Shown in pieces: positions 8,382 to 18,245 of a stretch of 64,000 bases of DNA. The translations under genes and the position numbers were made by a program. Location of the stretch: NCBI GenBank assembly GCA_019634735.1, contig JAHCAT010000014.1, positions 62,001-126,000 of the forward strand, in the 5' to 3' direction. A model generated the notes under the pieces. The model saw nothing but the letters and a program-made list of their open reading frames with translations, had not been told where the DNA came from and ran no database searches. This DNA comes from Lysobacterales bacterium. Its GTDB lineage: Bacteria; Pseudomonadota; Gammaproteobacteria; Xanthomonadales; UBA2363. Within the stretch, counting starts at the first letter, position 1. Each line of letters starts with the position of its first letter.

Positions 8382-9296
8382 TCAATACAGCTCGGCGACG
8401 CAGCAGCGCAGCGAACCGCCGGCTTTCTCGATTTCCGGAAGCGCTACGGTGTCGATGCGCCAGTCCATGTCCGCCAAGGCAGAGACCGTCTGCGGCCGGA
8501 GCGCCGACCTGGCGCCCGCACTCATCCACACCGAGCCTTCACGCAGGGCGATGCAGTTGCCCGCGAATGACGCCTGCTCGCCAGCCGACAGCGCCACGCA
8601 CCGGCCCGCCCAGGCAGTCGCGAGCGCATCGGCGACTGCGGCATCGGCCAGGCCGGACGCCGACATCACCAGGCTTCGTCCACCAAGCACGCTGAGCACC
8701 ACGTTGGTGTGGTACTCGCCGGGCGCCAGGTCGAACGCGAAGCTCAGGCGCAACCCGAGGGACTCGTGCATGGCAAGGGCCCCGGCCAGGTTGCAGCGCT
8801 CGGACAGCCCGCACAGGCCGATGCCGCGACGCCGGTCGATCACCAGGGCGCCGGTCAGCTCGGCGATCGCCTCGCCGCCGGCCAGATCGGTCACCGCGTA
8901 GCCCAGCAACTCGGTGAAGAAGCCGCGGATGTCGGCCCGCGCGGTCTCGCGTTGCCTCTGCGGATGACGCATGGCGCCCAGCAACAGCCGGCCTGGGACG
9001 GTGGCGAACGCATTGTTGAGGAACACCGCGTCGGGCGTCGCCGGGTCGCCGGGAAAGGTCACCACGGGCAACTGCCTCGACAGCGCGGTCGCCAGCGCCC
9101 GGTGCTCGGCGGCACAACGGTCGGCATCCACGGTGTCGGCCGGTCGCATGTAGGCGTTGTCCGCGCAGCTTTCCGCAGCGGGATCCAGGCCGTCGGGCGC
9201 CAGCAGCAGGGCGGCGCGCGGGAAAGGCGGCCCCCAGGGGGCGTCGGGCAGACGGGTCAGCGCAGCCAGGAATGCCTGCGGGTCGGTGACCAGCAT
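8382..9296 (-). CDS. Arginine-deiminase-like hydrolase (CtlX/amidinotransferase superfamily)
   Basis: The 304-residue protein has the guanidine-modifying fold signatures: an ADNAYM segment near the N terminus, PDAVFLNN, a probable catalytic His in EYHTNVVLSV, and the C-terminal GGSLRCCVAE with the nucleophilic cysteine. Relatives hydrolyse arginine, citrulline or methylated arginines. The exact substrate cannot be read from sequence. CtlX-type citrulline hydrolases are the closest guess. Its ATG at 9296 overlaps the stop of dusA (TGATG), so the two are translationally coupled. Confidence 0.75.
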   Translation of the reverse strand: MLVTDPQAFLAALTRLPDAPWGPPFPRAALLLAPDGLDPAAESCADNAYMRPADTVDADRCAAEHRALATALSRQLPVVTFPGDPATPDAVFLNNAFATVPGRLLLGAMRHPQRQRETARADIRGFFTELLGYAVTDLAGGEAIAELTGALVIDRRRGIGLCGLSERCNLAGALAMHESLGLRLSFAFDLAPGEYHTNVVLSVLGGRSLVMSASGLADAAVADALATAWAGRCVALSAGEQASFAGNCIALREGSVWMSAGARSALRPQTVSALADMDWRIDTVALPEIEKAGGSLRCCVAELY

Positions 9297-10339
9297 CAGG
9301 CTGCCTCGTCCAGGGCGGGCGCCAGGGCCGCCAGGGCCTGCTCGACCACCGGCCAGCCGGCGCCAGGCTGGCGCGCGGACTCGGTAAGGATGCGCCGAAA
9401 CGGCCGCGCGCCTGGCAGGCCATGCGCCAGGCCCAACCAGTGCCGGACGATCGATGCCAGGCGATCGCCCTTGGCCAGCCGGGATTCGACGTAGCCGCGC
9501 AGGCCGGCGATCACGCCCTGGCGGTCAGGCAGGGCGGTCCCGAACAGTCGATGCTCGATCTGCGCCAGGCGCCACGGTGTGTGGTAGGCGGCCCGGCCGA
9601 GCATGACGCCGTCGACCCGGGCGAGCGCGGCGTCGATGTCCTGGTCGGCCTCCAGGCCGCCGTTGAGAACCACCGTCAACGCCGGCCGCTCGCGCTTCAG
9701 CCGGTACACGCGCGGCCAGTCCAACGGCGGCACCTCGCGGTTCTCGCGCGGGCTGAGCCCCTTGAGCCAGGCCTTGCGCGCATGCACGACGAACACGCCG
9801 CACCCGGCGCCCGAAACGATCTCGACGAAGCGCTCCAGGTCCTCGTAATCGTCCTGCTCGTCGACGCCGATCCGGCACTTGACCGTCACCGGCACGGCGG
9901 CCGGCACGGCGGCGCGCATCGCCGCCACGCAGTCGGCCACCCGGGCCGGCTCGCGCATCAGGCAGGCGCCGAACGCGCCGTCCTGGACGCGCTCGCTCGG
10001 ACAGCCACAATTGAGATTGATCTCGTCCATGCCATGCTCGACGCCGATCCGCGCGGCGGCACCGAGCAGTGACGGGTCGCTGCCGCCGAGTTGCAGCGCC
10101 AGTGGGTGCTCCTCGCCATCATGCGCCAGCAGTCGACCGGCATCCCCGCGCACCAGGGCGTTGGCGTGCAGCATCTCCGTGTACAGCAAGGCATGCGGCG
10201 CCAGCCGCCGGTGCAGGACCCGGCAGTGGCGATCGGTCCAGTCCATCATCGGCGCCACCGACAGGCGGCGGGCGGCAGCGGCCGCGCCGGTCGATGGCGG
10301 TGCGCTCGCGATAGGGGCCTGGCCGGCGGTGGCAGTCAT
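9296..10339 (-). CDS. dusA: tRNA-dihydrouridine(20/20a) synthase DusA
   Basis: This 347-residue FMN enzyme reduces uridine to dihydrouridine in the tRNA D-loop. The TIM barrel begins with SVAPMMDWTDRHCR and contains the active-site cysteine in NLNCGCPSERVQDGAFGACLM, the DusA-type signature, then VKCRIGVD and HARKAWLKGLSP. The ATG at 10339 gives an N-terminal extension of about 25 low-complexity residues before the conserved start, so the true start may be further in. The gene overlaps the hydrolase gene downstream by the TGATG junction. Confidence 0.93.
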   Translation of the reverse strand: MTATAGQAPIASAPPSTGAAAAARRLSVAPMMDWTDRHCRVLHRRLAPHALLYTEMLHANALVRGDAGRLLAHDGEEHPLALQLGGSDPSLLGAAARIGVEHGMDEINLNCGCPSERVQDGAFGACLMREPARVADCVAAMRAAVPAAVPVTVKCRIGVDEQDDYEDLERFVEIVSGAGCGVFVVHARKAWLKGLSPRENREVPPLDWPRVYRLKRERPALTVVLNGGLEADQDIDAALARVDGVMLGRAAYHTPWRLAQIEHRLFGTALPDRQGVIAGLRGYVESRLAKGDRLASIVRHWLGLAHGLPGARPFRRILTESARQPGAGWPVVEQALAALAPALDEAA

Positions 10340-10595
10340 CTGAAAGGTGTGAAGCGCGGAAATCGGGCGCACAGGATAGCGCGTGCACCGCCGGCGACCG
10401 TGGCGCCATCCGGTGCAACCGCCCTGGCCCGCTGCGTGAGCGGAGGCCGGCAGCGGCGCGCGGCACCGGGCGATCGCAAGCGCCCGCCGTCGGCGCGACC
10501 GGCCCGGGCCTTGTCCTGCACGCATCCGCTGCCCGGGACGCAGGGTCCGCCACAGGTCGTCAGCGGATCGAAATCGCCCTGGCCGGGAACGGTGC

Positions 10596-11009
10596 TCAGC
10601 GGGCCGGCGGCGCCGGCAAGGCCTGCGGCCGGCGATTGGCCCTGACGGCCCACCAGACCAGCAGGCCGATCAGGATCAGGGGCGCCAGCAGCGGCAACAG
10701 GGCCAGCGGCAGCACGACCAGCGCCACGACGGCGGCCAGCACCGCGCCCACGGCGCCGAACACGGCTCCGAGCACCGCGCCGACCACGCCGATGGCGAGA
10801 CCGAACACGACCAGTACGAGGCGCATGACCAGGCCGACCAGGCCGAGCAGGGCTACCGCCATGATCGCCGGCAACGCGACCGCGGCGGCGCCACCGAACA
10901 GCGCAGCCACGCCCACGCCGATGCCCGCCAGCACCAGCAGGGGAAGGGCGACCGCAGGCAGGATCACCAGTGCGGCGAGCACACCCAGCACGATCAGGAC
11001 AGTCTTCAT
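10596..11009 (-). CDS. Glycine/alanine-rich hydrophobic membrane protein, unknown function
   Basis: The 137-residue protein is almost entirely hydrophobic, with about four to five membrane segments built of Gly/Ala/Val/Leu and repeated GAVLGAVFGAVGAV-like glycine-zipper motifs. It ends with a basic tail (VRANRRPQ). I do not recognise a family. The ATG at 11009 is the obvious start of the first hydrophobic helix. It is oriented like dusA but separated from it by 256 bp with no recognisable feature. Confidence 0.6.
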   Translation of the reverse strand: MKTVLIVLGVLAALVILPAVALPLLVLAGIGVGVAALFGGAAAVALPAIMAVALLGLVGLVMRLVLVVFGLAIGVVGAVLGAVFGAVGAVLAAVVALVVLPLALLPLLAPLILIGLLVWWAVRANRRPQALPAPPAR

Positions 11010-11221
11010 GGTTCCGGCTCCCGGTTGCGCCGACGTCCGGTCGGCTCCTATGCGGCTTTCATGCCGCGTGACCAACGTAGCGTTCCGGCGCATCGTCGTC
11101 GGGTGGAAAAGGTCATGGTCGCCGCGCAAGGGCCAGCCACCGTTCAGGCAGGACCACGGCGCGTGAACATGCCCTGTGCTGTCATCGGACGTCCGTTCAC
11201 CCGTCCGCGGAGGACCGCACG

Positions 11222-12430
11222 ATGATCCGATCCACACTTGCCACCGCCTGCCTGGCGCTCCTGCTGGCGGGCTGCACCGATTCGGCGCAGGACAGGGAGT
11301 CGGCCGCCGCCCCGGAAGCATCCGGATTGGCCGCACCCGCCGATGCCGATCCGGCGCCTGCCGTGTCGCCCGCAACGTCGGGCCTGCCGTTCCAGGTCAG
11401 TCCGGTGGCCAGCTTCCGGTCTCCCTGGGCCATGAGCTTCCTGCCCGACGGCCGCCTGCTGGTCACCGAGAAGGCGGGCGCCCTGCGCCTGTTCGACCCC
11501 GCCAGCGGCAATACCGGCAACGTCACCGGCGTCCCGGCGGTCGACCATGGCGGCCAGGGTGGCCTGGGCGACGTCGTGCTGCATCCCTCGTTCTCCGACA
11601 ACGGCCTGGTCTACCTGAGCTATGCCGAGGCAGGCGAGGACGACACCCGTGGCGCGGCGGTCGCCCGAGCGCGGCTGGTGCTCGATGACGGCGATGGCCG
11701 CCTCGAGGACCTCTCGGTGATCTGGCGGCAGGTGCCCAAGACCACCGGACGGGGCCACTTCGGACACCGGCTGGCGTTCGGGCCGGACGGCCATCTGTGG
11801 ATCACGTCCGGCGAACGCCAGAAATTCGACCCCTCGCAGGATATGACCGGCAACCTCGGCAAGGTGCTGCGCCTGAACGACGACGGCTCGGTGCCGGCGG
11901 ACAATCCGTTCGCCGACCAGGGCGGCGTGGCCGCGCAGGTCTGGTCGCTCGGCCACCGCAATCCCCTGGGCATCGACTTCGACGATGCCGGCCGACTGTG
12001 GGTGCACGAGATGGGGCCTGCGCACGGCGACGAGCTGAATCTGATCCAGCGCGGTGGCAACTACGGCTACCCGCTTGTCTCCGACGGCGACCACTACGAC
12101 GGCACGCCGATCCCCGACCACAACACGCGGCCGGAATTCATCGCCCCGGCGATCTCCTGGGTGCCAGCGATCTCTCCAGCCGGCTTCGTGATCTACCAGG
12201 GCGATCTGTTCGGCGACTGGCGCGGCAGCGGGCTGATTGGCGGCCTCTCCAGCCAGGCGCTGGTTCGAGTGGCGTTCGAGGGCGAGCAGGCCCGGGAGGT
12301 CGAGCGCTACGAGATGGGCGCGCGCATCCGCGAGGTCGAGCAGGGTCCGGACGGCGCGATCTGGGTGCTGGAGGACGAGCGCGATGGCAGCGGCGGGCGC
12401 CTGCTGCGCCTGGATCCCGCGCGGCCCTGA
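11222..12430 (+). CDS. PQQ-dependent aldose sugar dehydrogenase-like lipoprotein
   Basis: The 402-residue product carries a lipobox (LLAGC, Cys at residue 19), then a six-bladed beta-propeller of the soluble glucose/aldose dehydrogenase family (YliI/Asd). Supporting motifs are [50 protein letters not shown] and GHRNPLGID. Family members oxidise aldose sugars in the periplasm with PQQ and pass electrons to the respiratory chain. I see no PQQ biosynthesis genes in the window. It is a stand-alone gene, convergent with the prolyl hydroxylase gene. Confidence 0.85.
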   Translation: MIRSTLATACLALLLAGCTDSAQDRESAAAPEASGLAAPADADPAPAVSPATSGLPFQVSPVASFRSPWAMSFLPDGRLLVTEKAGALRLFDPASGNTGNVTGVPAVDHGGQGGLGDVVLHPSFSDNGLVYLSYAEAGEDDTRGAAVARARLVLDDGDGRLEDLSVIWRQVPKTTGRGHFGHRLAFGPDGHLWITSGERQKFDPSQDMTGNLGKVLRLNDDGSVPADNPFADQGGVAAQVWSLGHRNPLGIDFDDAGRLWVHEMGPAHGDELNLIQRGGNYGYPLVSDGDHYDGTPIPDHNTRPEFIAPAISWVPAISPAGFVIYQGDLFGDWRGSGLIGGLSSQALVRVAFEGEQAREVERYEMGARIREVEQGPDGAIWVLEDERDGSGGRLLRLDPARP

Positions 12431-12504
12431 GGGCAGACAGCCATGACCAGGCCTGCACCGCCGTGTCGCCGTCCCATGTCCAGGACTCCGTGTCCAGCCA
12501 TGTG

Positions 12505-12537
12505 GCCGGCCCGCTGAGCCCGGCATGCCGGGCCGGC
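12505..12537. terminator. Bidirectional hairpin between convergent genes
   Basis: GCCGGCCCG at 12505-12513 pairs with CGGGCCGGC at 12529-12537, and the perfect palindrome GCCCGGCATGCCGGGC (12518-12533) offers an alternative stem. It ends at the stop codon of the minus-strand gene. There is no U tract, so this is a candidate from position and symmetry only. Confidence 0.4.
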
Positions 12538-14087
12538 TATTGCCAGGGTGGCACCGGCGCAGCACGCAGGGTGCATCGCCACAGCCACTTCTCGCCGGCC
12601 TGCACAGGCTCGCCTGCGTGCAGGGACTCGGGGTCGGGGTGGCCGTCCGGATCGACATTCCAGTGGATCAGCCCCATGCCGTCCTGTCCGGCCACCGTCA
12701 GGCCGGCGCGGGGGTAGGCGGTGCCGCCGCCACGCCCGGGCGCCCGCAGATAGACCAGGAAGGTCGCCATGCGCTGGCCACTCGGGTCGCCGCGCTGCAC
12801 CAGGTTGCGCTGCACCTGTTCGGCGCTGAACCAGTCGACATGCGGGCGATAGGCCTGGCCGGGGCGGTAGCGGATGATCGAACAGGGCTCCAGCGCCCGC
12901 GTCGACCAGCCGGTCAGGGCGGCGATCCGGCGCTCCATCGTGCGCACCACGGCATCGGCGTTGATGCCGCCGATCGGACAGCCCTCGCCGTCGAATTTCT
13001 CAAGTTCGGCATCGTCGTTTTCGCTGGCCGGGCCGTGGAAGCTCCGGGCGCCGGCCAGCCAGGGCGCGACGGCGGCCATCAGGTGCCCGCACTCCTCCTG
13101 GCTGGCGAAATGCTCGCTGCTTGCCACCCGCGGTCGCTGGCACAACCAGCGCCACGGGCGGGGCGCGGCCGACTGCAGGGGTTCGGCGCCAGGATCGCCA
13201 CCGACGGCGCGCAGGCGGCCGTCATGGTCGAGGACCAGGCCGGGATGGCCGATCGCGGCGAACGCCGCAACCGCAGCAACGACCAGCTGCTCGCTGTGGC
13301 CCGGATCGGCGACCGGATCGGCCAGCCTGCGCAGCACCGGTGCGGCACGCTGCCCCGCCGCCAGCAGGGACTGGTACCAGTGCCGAACCCGCTGTGGATC
13401 GGCCTGCGTGAGCAGTCGGTCGGCGGCGGGACGAGCCCCTGGCCAACCGGCATCCGCGGCCCTGAGCAGCAGCGCACGGCCAAGGGCCGGGTCCCGGCGC
13501 AGGCCGAGACCGCGGGCGGTCCGCAGTCCCAGCGAATGAAAGGCCGCCGGATGGCCCAGGGCACAGGCCAGCGCGAACGCCGCCGCTGCCGCCGAAGGGT
13601 CGCGCGCGATGCCATGGATTTCCCCGCAGTCGAGCAGGTAGCCGACCTGCCAGGCGTTGCCCGCGAGGCCCCGGGCGGCCAGCGCCCGGTGCAGGTCCAG
13701 GGCACGCGCCGGGTCGGCGGGCACGGCCAGGCCCTGGAGGCACAGGTCGGCCAGGCGGTCCAGCGCGCGGGGATGGCCCAGGGTGCCCGCGCGCTCCAGC
13801 CAGTGCAGCGCCCGGGACGGCGACTGCGCGTCCCGGGCCGACATCAGGTGGTAGGCGCCCAGCAACCAGCAGGCCTCGGCGGCCGACGCACCGGTGGTCG
13901 CCTGCTCCAGCAGCGCCAGGCCGCGCGCATGGTGGTCGCTGCCCGGGTCGTGCTCGACCAGCAGGCGACGCGCCAGCGCGAGCACCTGTGCATCGCCGTT
14001 TCCGGGTATCTCCGGGCGAGCATCCCCCACTGCCACGCTGTGCACTCCCATCAGCCGGCGACAGGATAGCGGCGTTGGTTTGTCCAC
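12537..14087 (-). CDS. Sel1-repeat protein with C-terminal prolyl 4-hydroxylase domain
   Basis: The 516-residue protein has about six Sel1-like repeats in its first 260 residues (AEACWLLGAYHLMSA, LHWLERAGTLGHPRAL and so on). A 2-oxoglutarate/Fe(II) dioxygenase of the P4Hc type occupies about 330-510. The iron ligands are visible as His and Asp in PHVDWF and the distal His in ESLHAG, with a Lys in GEKWLW for 2-oxoglutarate. The repeats probably bind the protein substrate. Bacterial relatives hydroxylate prolines in proteins such as EF-Tu, but the substrate here is unknown. The start is a GTG at 14087; an ATG at 14051 is an alternative. Confidence 0.85.
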   Translation of the reverse strand: MDKPTPLSCRRLMGVHSVAVGDARPEIPGNGDAQVLALARRLLVEHDPGSDHHARGLALLEQATTGASAAEACWLLGAYHLMSARDAQSPSRALHWLERAGTLGHPRALDRLADLCLQGLAVPADPARALDLHRALAARGLAGNAWQVGYLLDCGEIHGIARDPSAAAAAFALACALGHPAAFHSLGLRTARGLGLRRDPALGRALLLRAADAGWPGARPAADRLLTQADPQRVRHWYQSLLAAGQRAAPVLRRLADPVADPGHSEQLVVAAVAAFAAIGHPGLVLDHDGRLRAVGGDPGAEPLQSAAPRPWRWLCQRPRVASSEHFASQEECGHLMAAVAPWLAGARSFHGPASENDDAELEKFDGEGCPIGGINADAVVRTMERRIAALTGWSTRALEPCSIIRYRPGQAYRPHVDWFSAEQVQRNLVQRGDPSGQRMATFLVYLRAPGRGGGTAYPRAGLTVAGQDGMGLIHWNVDPDGHPDPESLHAGEPVQAGEKWLWRCTLRAAPVPPWQ

Positions 14088-14255
14088 GCGCCTGGCGCGG
14101 CGGCTGCCGGCGAGTCTGCCGCGCTGGCGCAGCGCGGCGGCGTCGAACGGGTCTCCAAGCGCGGCGCATGGGTGCCGCCTGCCCGGTTGTCGGAGCCGGA
14201 TCGACGGTCCTGGCCGTTCTTCGAGTCGCCGACCCGGCGCGTGCCCGCAGCGCGC

Positions 14256-15695
14256 TCAGGGTGGCAGCGGCTCGAAATCGTCGGCGAACAGAACGTCCGC
14301 ACGCCCCAGGCTGCCATCGGGATTGAGGTTCTGGGCGAGGATGTCGCCCTGGAAGCTGCCCATGGCATCCTGCCACGCGAAGGCGGCGAAACCGGCAGTC
14401 GATCGAGCCGCGACCAGCCGTCCGCCGTCGGTGGTGCCGGTCTTCAAATCGACCACCGCCGGCGTCCACACTTCGCCACCGGCGCTGTCCAGGGCAAGGG
14501 CGCGGATCGGCATCGCCGACGGAAAGCTGCCCTGGGCCCAGGAAAACACTGCATGACCGCCCAGTTGCACGGCCTGAATCTGGCCGCGGTCCTCGCCGCC
14601 CAGCCCCTGCAGCACGATGCCCTCCGGGCCCCAGACGCGCTGGCCGGCGGCGTCGACGCGCTGGGCATGGACGCCGAACAGCGATTGCGCGGCGTTGGTC
14701 TCGCGCCAGGCCAGCACGATGGCGCCATCGAGCCCGTCCACGAAGGCCGTTGGCGCGTATCGATTGCGGCTGGTGTCGAGCGAGGCGCGCAGGCCGTTTG
14801 CGGGAAACCGCGCGCTGCCGTCGGCACGCAGGTGCTGTACCGCCACCTCACCGCGCACGCCGGTTGCGAACTGCCATACGAACACGGCGCCTCCCTCGCC
14901 GTCGTGGCGGTGCACCGGGAAGTAGCCTAGCGGCATCGCGCCGGCGCTGGCGTCCATCACCACTCTGGCTGACGCCCCCCACAACGGCGCGCCGTCGCCA
15001 CCGGCCAGCTTCTGCGCCCAGTACTGGCGGTTGTTGAACGACGCCTGGGCCTGCCAGGCCAGCACCACATCGTCGCCGGCGGCGCGCAGGTCGGCGAGCA
15101 GGAAGCTGCCCGCGGCGGGTTGCAGCAGCACCGTCTGCGGCCATGCCGCCTGGCCGGCGGCATCCAGCCGGGCGACGCCGATGCCGCCGTCGCTGCGGCT
15201 CCAGGCCGCGACGATGCCGCCATCGGCGGTCGCCGCGATGCGGGGGGACAGGGCCTCGACCGGCCCGGAGGAGACTGGCACCGGTGCGGGCCAGGCGGGC
15301 GTGCCGTCCGGTGCGATCCGGGCGACCGCCGCCTGCGTCCCCTGCCCGGCCACCGTCAGGCGGAAGGCCAGCACCGCATTTCCGCCGGCATCGACGTCCA
15401 GGCCATAGTCCTGGGTGGAGGTGAACTCGCGCGCCGCGACCAGCACGCCCCCGGGCGGCCATTGCGCGACGCCCATGACGTCCAGGCGCTGCAGGCGTAC
15501 GTCGTAGCCGCCCTGGGCGTTGTCGAACCAGCTGACGTAGAAGCCGCCGTCGGCGGTCGGCACCAGTTTCGGCTGCGCCTGCTCGCCGGGGCCGCCAGCA
15601 ACCAGCAGGTTGCTGGCGGGATCGGGCGACCATTGCGCGGCCAGGGGCGCCGAAAGCGCGCCGATCAACAGGACGACCGCACTGCGACGCGCCAT
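14256..15695 (-). CDS. Secreted propeller-like repeat protein with F-x-x-D-F-E tail
   Basis: The 479-residue protein has a signal peptide (cleavage near residue 20, after PLAAQ) and about seven repeats of roughly 55 residues with the pattern GG-x-YVSW-D ... RLD-x-G-x-x-W, suggesting a beta-propeller. It ends with RADVLFADDFEPLPP. The secreted protein encoded at 42159-43784 has a very similar end, so this may be a sorting or anchoring signal. No catalytic motif is seen. Longer antisense-like frames run upstream, but the ATG at 15695 precedes the signal peptide. Confidence 0.75.
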   Translation of the reverse strand: MARRSAVVLLIGALSAPLAAQWSPDPASNLLVAGGPGEQAQPKLVPTADGGFYVSWFDNAQGGYDVRLQRLDVMGVAQWPPGGVLVAAREFTSTQDYGLDVDAGGNAVLAFRLTVAGQGTQAAVARIAPDGTPAWPAPVPVSSGPVEALSPRIAATADGGIVAAWSRSDGGIGVARLDAAGQAAWPQTVLLQPAAGSFLLADLRAAGDDVVLAWQAQASFNNRQYWAQKLAGGDGAPLWGASARVVMDASAGAMPLGYFPVHRHDGEGGAVFVWQFATGVRGEVAVQHLRADGSARFPANGLRASLDTSRNRYAPTAFVDGLDGAIVLAWRETNAAQSLFGVHAQRVDAAGQRVWGPEGIVLQGLGGEDRGQIQAVQLGGHAVFSWAQGSFPSAMPIRALALDSAGGEVWTPAVVDLKTGTTDGGRLVAARSTAGFAAFAWQDAMGSFQGDILAQNLNPDGSLGRADVLFADDFEPLPP

Positions 15696-15923
15696 GGTTC
15701 GACTCCGTCCGCAAGGCTCATGCCTTGCCACAAAAAGCGGGAGGCCAGTGTAGTCGGCCCGCTGGCCGGCGCGGGAAGATGCGCATCGCCGGCCGGCGAC
15801 CGGGGCCAGGCAGGACGGCGGCACGAGGGACCGCACCCGATCGCGGTCGCGGCCCTGGCTGCCGGACGATGGCCTGCTAGAGTCGCCCCGGGGAGGCCGG
15901 CGTGCCGGCGAGTGGAGGATGGG

Positions 15924-18245
15924 ATGTCTGGACAGTCGGCGGCCGCGCGCGCGCGCGGTGGACGGATCGGGCGGGGCTGGCGGGCGCTGATGGCGGTACC
16001 ACTGGGACGCATGTTGCGCTGGCTGGCCTGGCTGGTGGTCGCGCTGCTGGCGCTGGCGGTGCTGGCCTTCGTGCTGTACGTGGCGCTGCCGGTACGCTCG
16101 ATCCCGGCGCTGGAGCCGGTCGACGACTACGTCTGGCTGGATCAGGGCTGGAGCGCGGAGCACCGGGCGCTGTGGTACTACACACCGCAGGGAACCTCGC
16201 TGCCGCAGGGTGCCCAGGCCGACCCGTTGCGCTACGCGTGGTTCGTGCACCTGGAAATGCCGCTGTCCCGGCAGCGCTTCGCCGATCCTGCGCACATGCG
16301 CCGTTACCGCTTCCTCGTCGACCCCGAGGCCACGCCTGCAAATCCCGACCACCTGCCGGTCGGATTCACCCGCCACTTCAACAGCGCGATCGGCGAACAC
16401 GTGCTGGACATCACCTGCGCCGCCTGCCACAACGGCGAGATCCACCACCGTGGCGCGGACGGCCGGACCGTGGCGATCCGCATCGACGGCGGCCAGGCCA
16501 TGCACGCCTTCACCGACATGCAGCGCGGCTCGTTCGCGCCGACCCTGGCCGCCTCGCTGGCGGCGACCTGGGCCAATCCGTTCAAGTTCAACCGCTTCGC
16601 CCGCAAGGTGATCGGGCCCCGCTACCCGGCCGGCAAGGCGCAGCTGCGCGCCGCGCTGCGCCGCACCCTGCTGGCCCTGCTGGAAACCGGCCAGAACAAC
16701 CCGCTGCGCCATCTCTACCCGGTGCGCGAGGGCTTCGGCCGGACCGATGCGCTCGGCCGCATCGCCAACACCGCGTTCGGCGACCACCTGGTGGCGGGCA
16801 ACTACCACGTCGCCACCGCGCCGGTCAGCTATCCCTACCTGTGGAACATCTGGAAGTTCGACTGGGTGCAGTACAACGGCTCGGTGGCCCAGCCGCTGGC
16901 GCGCAACGTCGGCGAGGCGATGGGCGTCGGCGCGGTGCTGCGCCTGACCGACACCTACGGCAATCCTCTGCCCGTGGCGGAGCGCCTGGACAGTTCGGTG
17001 CGCGTTCCAGACCTGGTGCGCATCGAACACACCCTGCAGGCTCTTGTGCCGCCGCCCTGGCCCGAGCACTTGCTGGGCGCCATCGACCGGCCGCTGGCCC
17101 GACGCGGCGGCGAGCTGTTCGAGCAGCACTGCCGGGGCTGCCACGGGCCGCACCAGGCCAGCGCGGCGGAACAGCAGGCGATGGCACCGGGCAAGCCCGG
17201 CCCGGAGGTGCAGTGGCGTATCGAGGTGATCCCGGTCGAGCACATCGGTACCGACGCCGGGGCCGCCAATGCCTTCATGGACCACCGCTACGACCTGCGC
17301 GCCACCGGCCTGGACGGCATGGAGATCGCCGGCCTGCTGCGGCCGTTGCTGGTCCGGCAGCTGGCGCGCGGAGTGCGCTGGCGGCTCACCGAGGTGGTCG
17401 AGGGCCGGGCGGCGGCCGGCCAGGATGCCGCGGCGCTGGCGGCCTTGCTGGCCGACTATCCCGACCCGGATGCCGCGGCGACCGCCATCCTGCCCCGTGC
17501 CTCCTTCGCCGCGATCGCCGCGGCGCTGGCGCCGCTGCCGATGCCGATCGCGCCGCCGGCAGCCGGCTGGTCGTGCGACCTTGCGTGCCAGACGGACTGG
17601 CTCGCCTGGAACGTCAGCGGTGCCGAGGCCGCTTATGAAGGTCAGCTTGCCGCGATCGACCCGGCCAGCCTCAGCGAGGGCGAGGGCCTGAACCTGCTGG
17701 GCCTGCTGATCAAGCGCCACTGGTTCGCGCAGCGCGAGATCGGCTGGCAGCAGCAGATGTGCATCGAGGGCTTCGGCACCCTCGACCTGCCCCAACAGGT
17801 GCGCGGCTACAAGCCGCGGCCGCTGGCCGGCGTCTGGGCGACCCCGCCGTTCCTGCACAACGGCTCGGTGCCCAACCTGTACGAGATGCTGCTGCCGCCG
17901 GAACAACGCAGCGCGCGCTTCTTCGTCGGCCGTCGCGACTTCGACGTCCGTCACGTCGGCTATGTCACCGAGCCCGACCAGGACGGCACCGCCGATGGCT
18001 TCTGGCTGGATACCGGCATCGACGGCAATCGCAACACCGGACATGCCTTCGCCGCCGATCCCGCGCAGTGGACCGCGCATCGCGCCGACCCGGCCAAGCA
18101 CCCGCTGCCCGCGGGGGTGATCGGGCCGCTGCTCGACGACGCCGACCGCTGGGCGCTGGTCGAGTACCTGAAGATCCACCAGGACCCGACAACCCCCGCC
18201 GGCTACCAGCCACCCGACTGCGGCCTGGTCGCCAGCAGCCCATGA
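15924..18245 (+). CDS. Membrane-anchored di-heme cytochrome c protein
   Basis: The 773-residue protein begins with a basic N terminus and one membrane anchor at about 31-56; the rest should be periplasmic. Two c-type heme motifs are present, CAACH at about residue 165 and CRGCH at about residue 403, and a conserved segment LAGVWATPPFLHNGSVPNLYEML lies near the C terminus, as in di-heme cytochrome c peroxidase-like proteins. Its redox partner and substrate are unknown. The stop overlaps the ATG of the patatin gene (ATGA), so the two proteins are probably made in fixed ratio and may act together at the membrane. The ATG at 15924 follows GGAGGATGGG; earlier in-frame starts run into the divergent upstream gene. 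Confidence 0.85.
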   Translation: MSGQSAAARARGGRIGRGWRALMAVPLGRMLRWLAWLVVALLALAVLAFVLYVALPVRSIPALEPVDDYVWLDQGWSAEHRALWYYTPQGTSLPQGAQADPLRYAWFVHLEMPLSRQRFADPAHMRRYRFLVDPEATPANPDHLPVGFTRHFNSAIGEHVLDITCAACHNGEIHHRGADGRTVAIRIDGGQAMHAFTDMQRGSFAPTLAASLAATWANPFKFNRFARKVIGPRYPAGKAQLRAALRRTLLALLETGQNNPLRHLYPVREGFGRTDALGRIANTAFGDHLVAGNYHVATAPVSYPYLWNIWKFDWVQYNGSVAQPLARNVGEAMGVGAVLRLTDTYGNPLPVAERLDSSVRVPDLVRIEHTLQALVPPPWPEHLLGAIDRPLARRGGELFEQHCRGCHGPHQASAAEQQAMAPGKPGPEVQWRIEVIPVEHIGTDAGAANAFMDHRYDLRATGLDGMEIAGLLRPLLVRQLARGVRWRLTEVVEGRAAAGQDAAALAALLADYPDPDAAATAILPRASFAAIAAALAPLPMPIAPPAAGWSCDLACQTDWLAWNVSGAEAAYEGQLAAIDPASLSEGEGLNLLGLLIKRHWFAQREIGWQQQMCIEGFGTLDLPQQVRGYKPRPLAGVWATPPFLHNGSVPNLYEMLLPPEQRSARFFVGRRDFDVRHVGYVTEPDQDGTADGFWLDTGIDGNRNTGHAFAADPAQWTAHRADPAKHPLPAGVIGPLLDDADRWALVEYLKIHQDPTTPAGYQPPDCGLVASSP

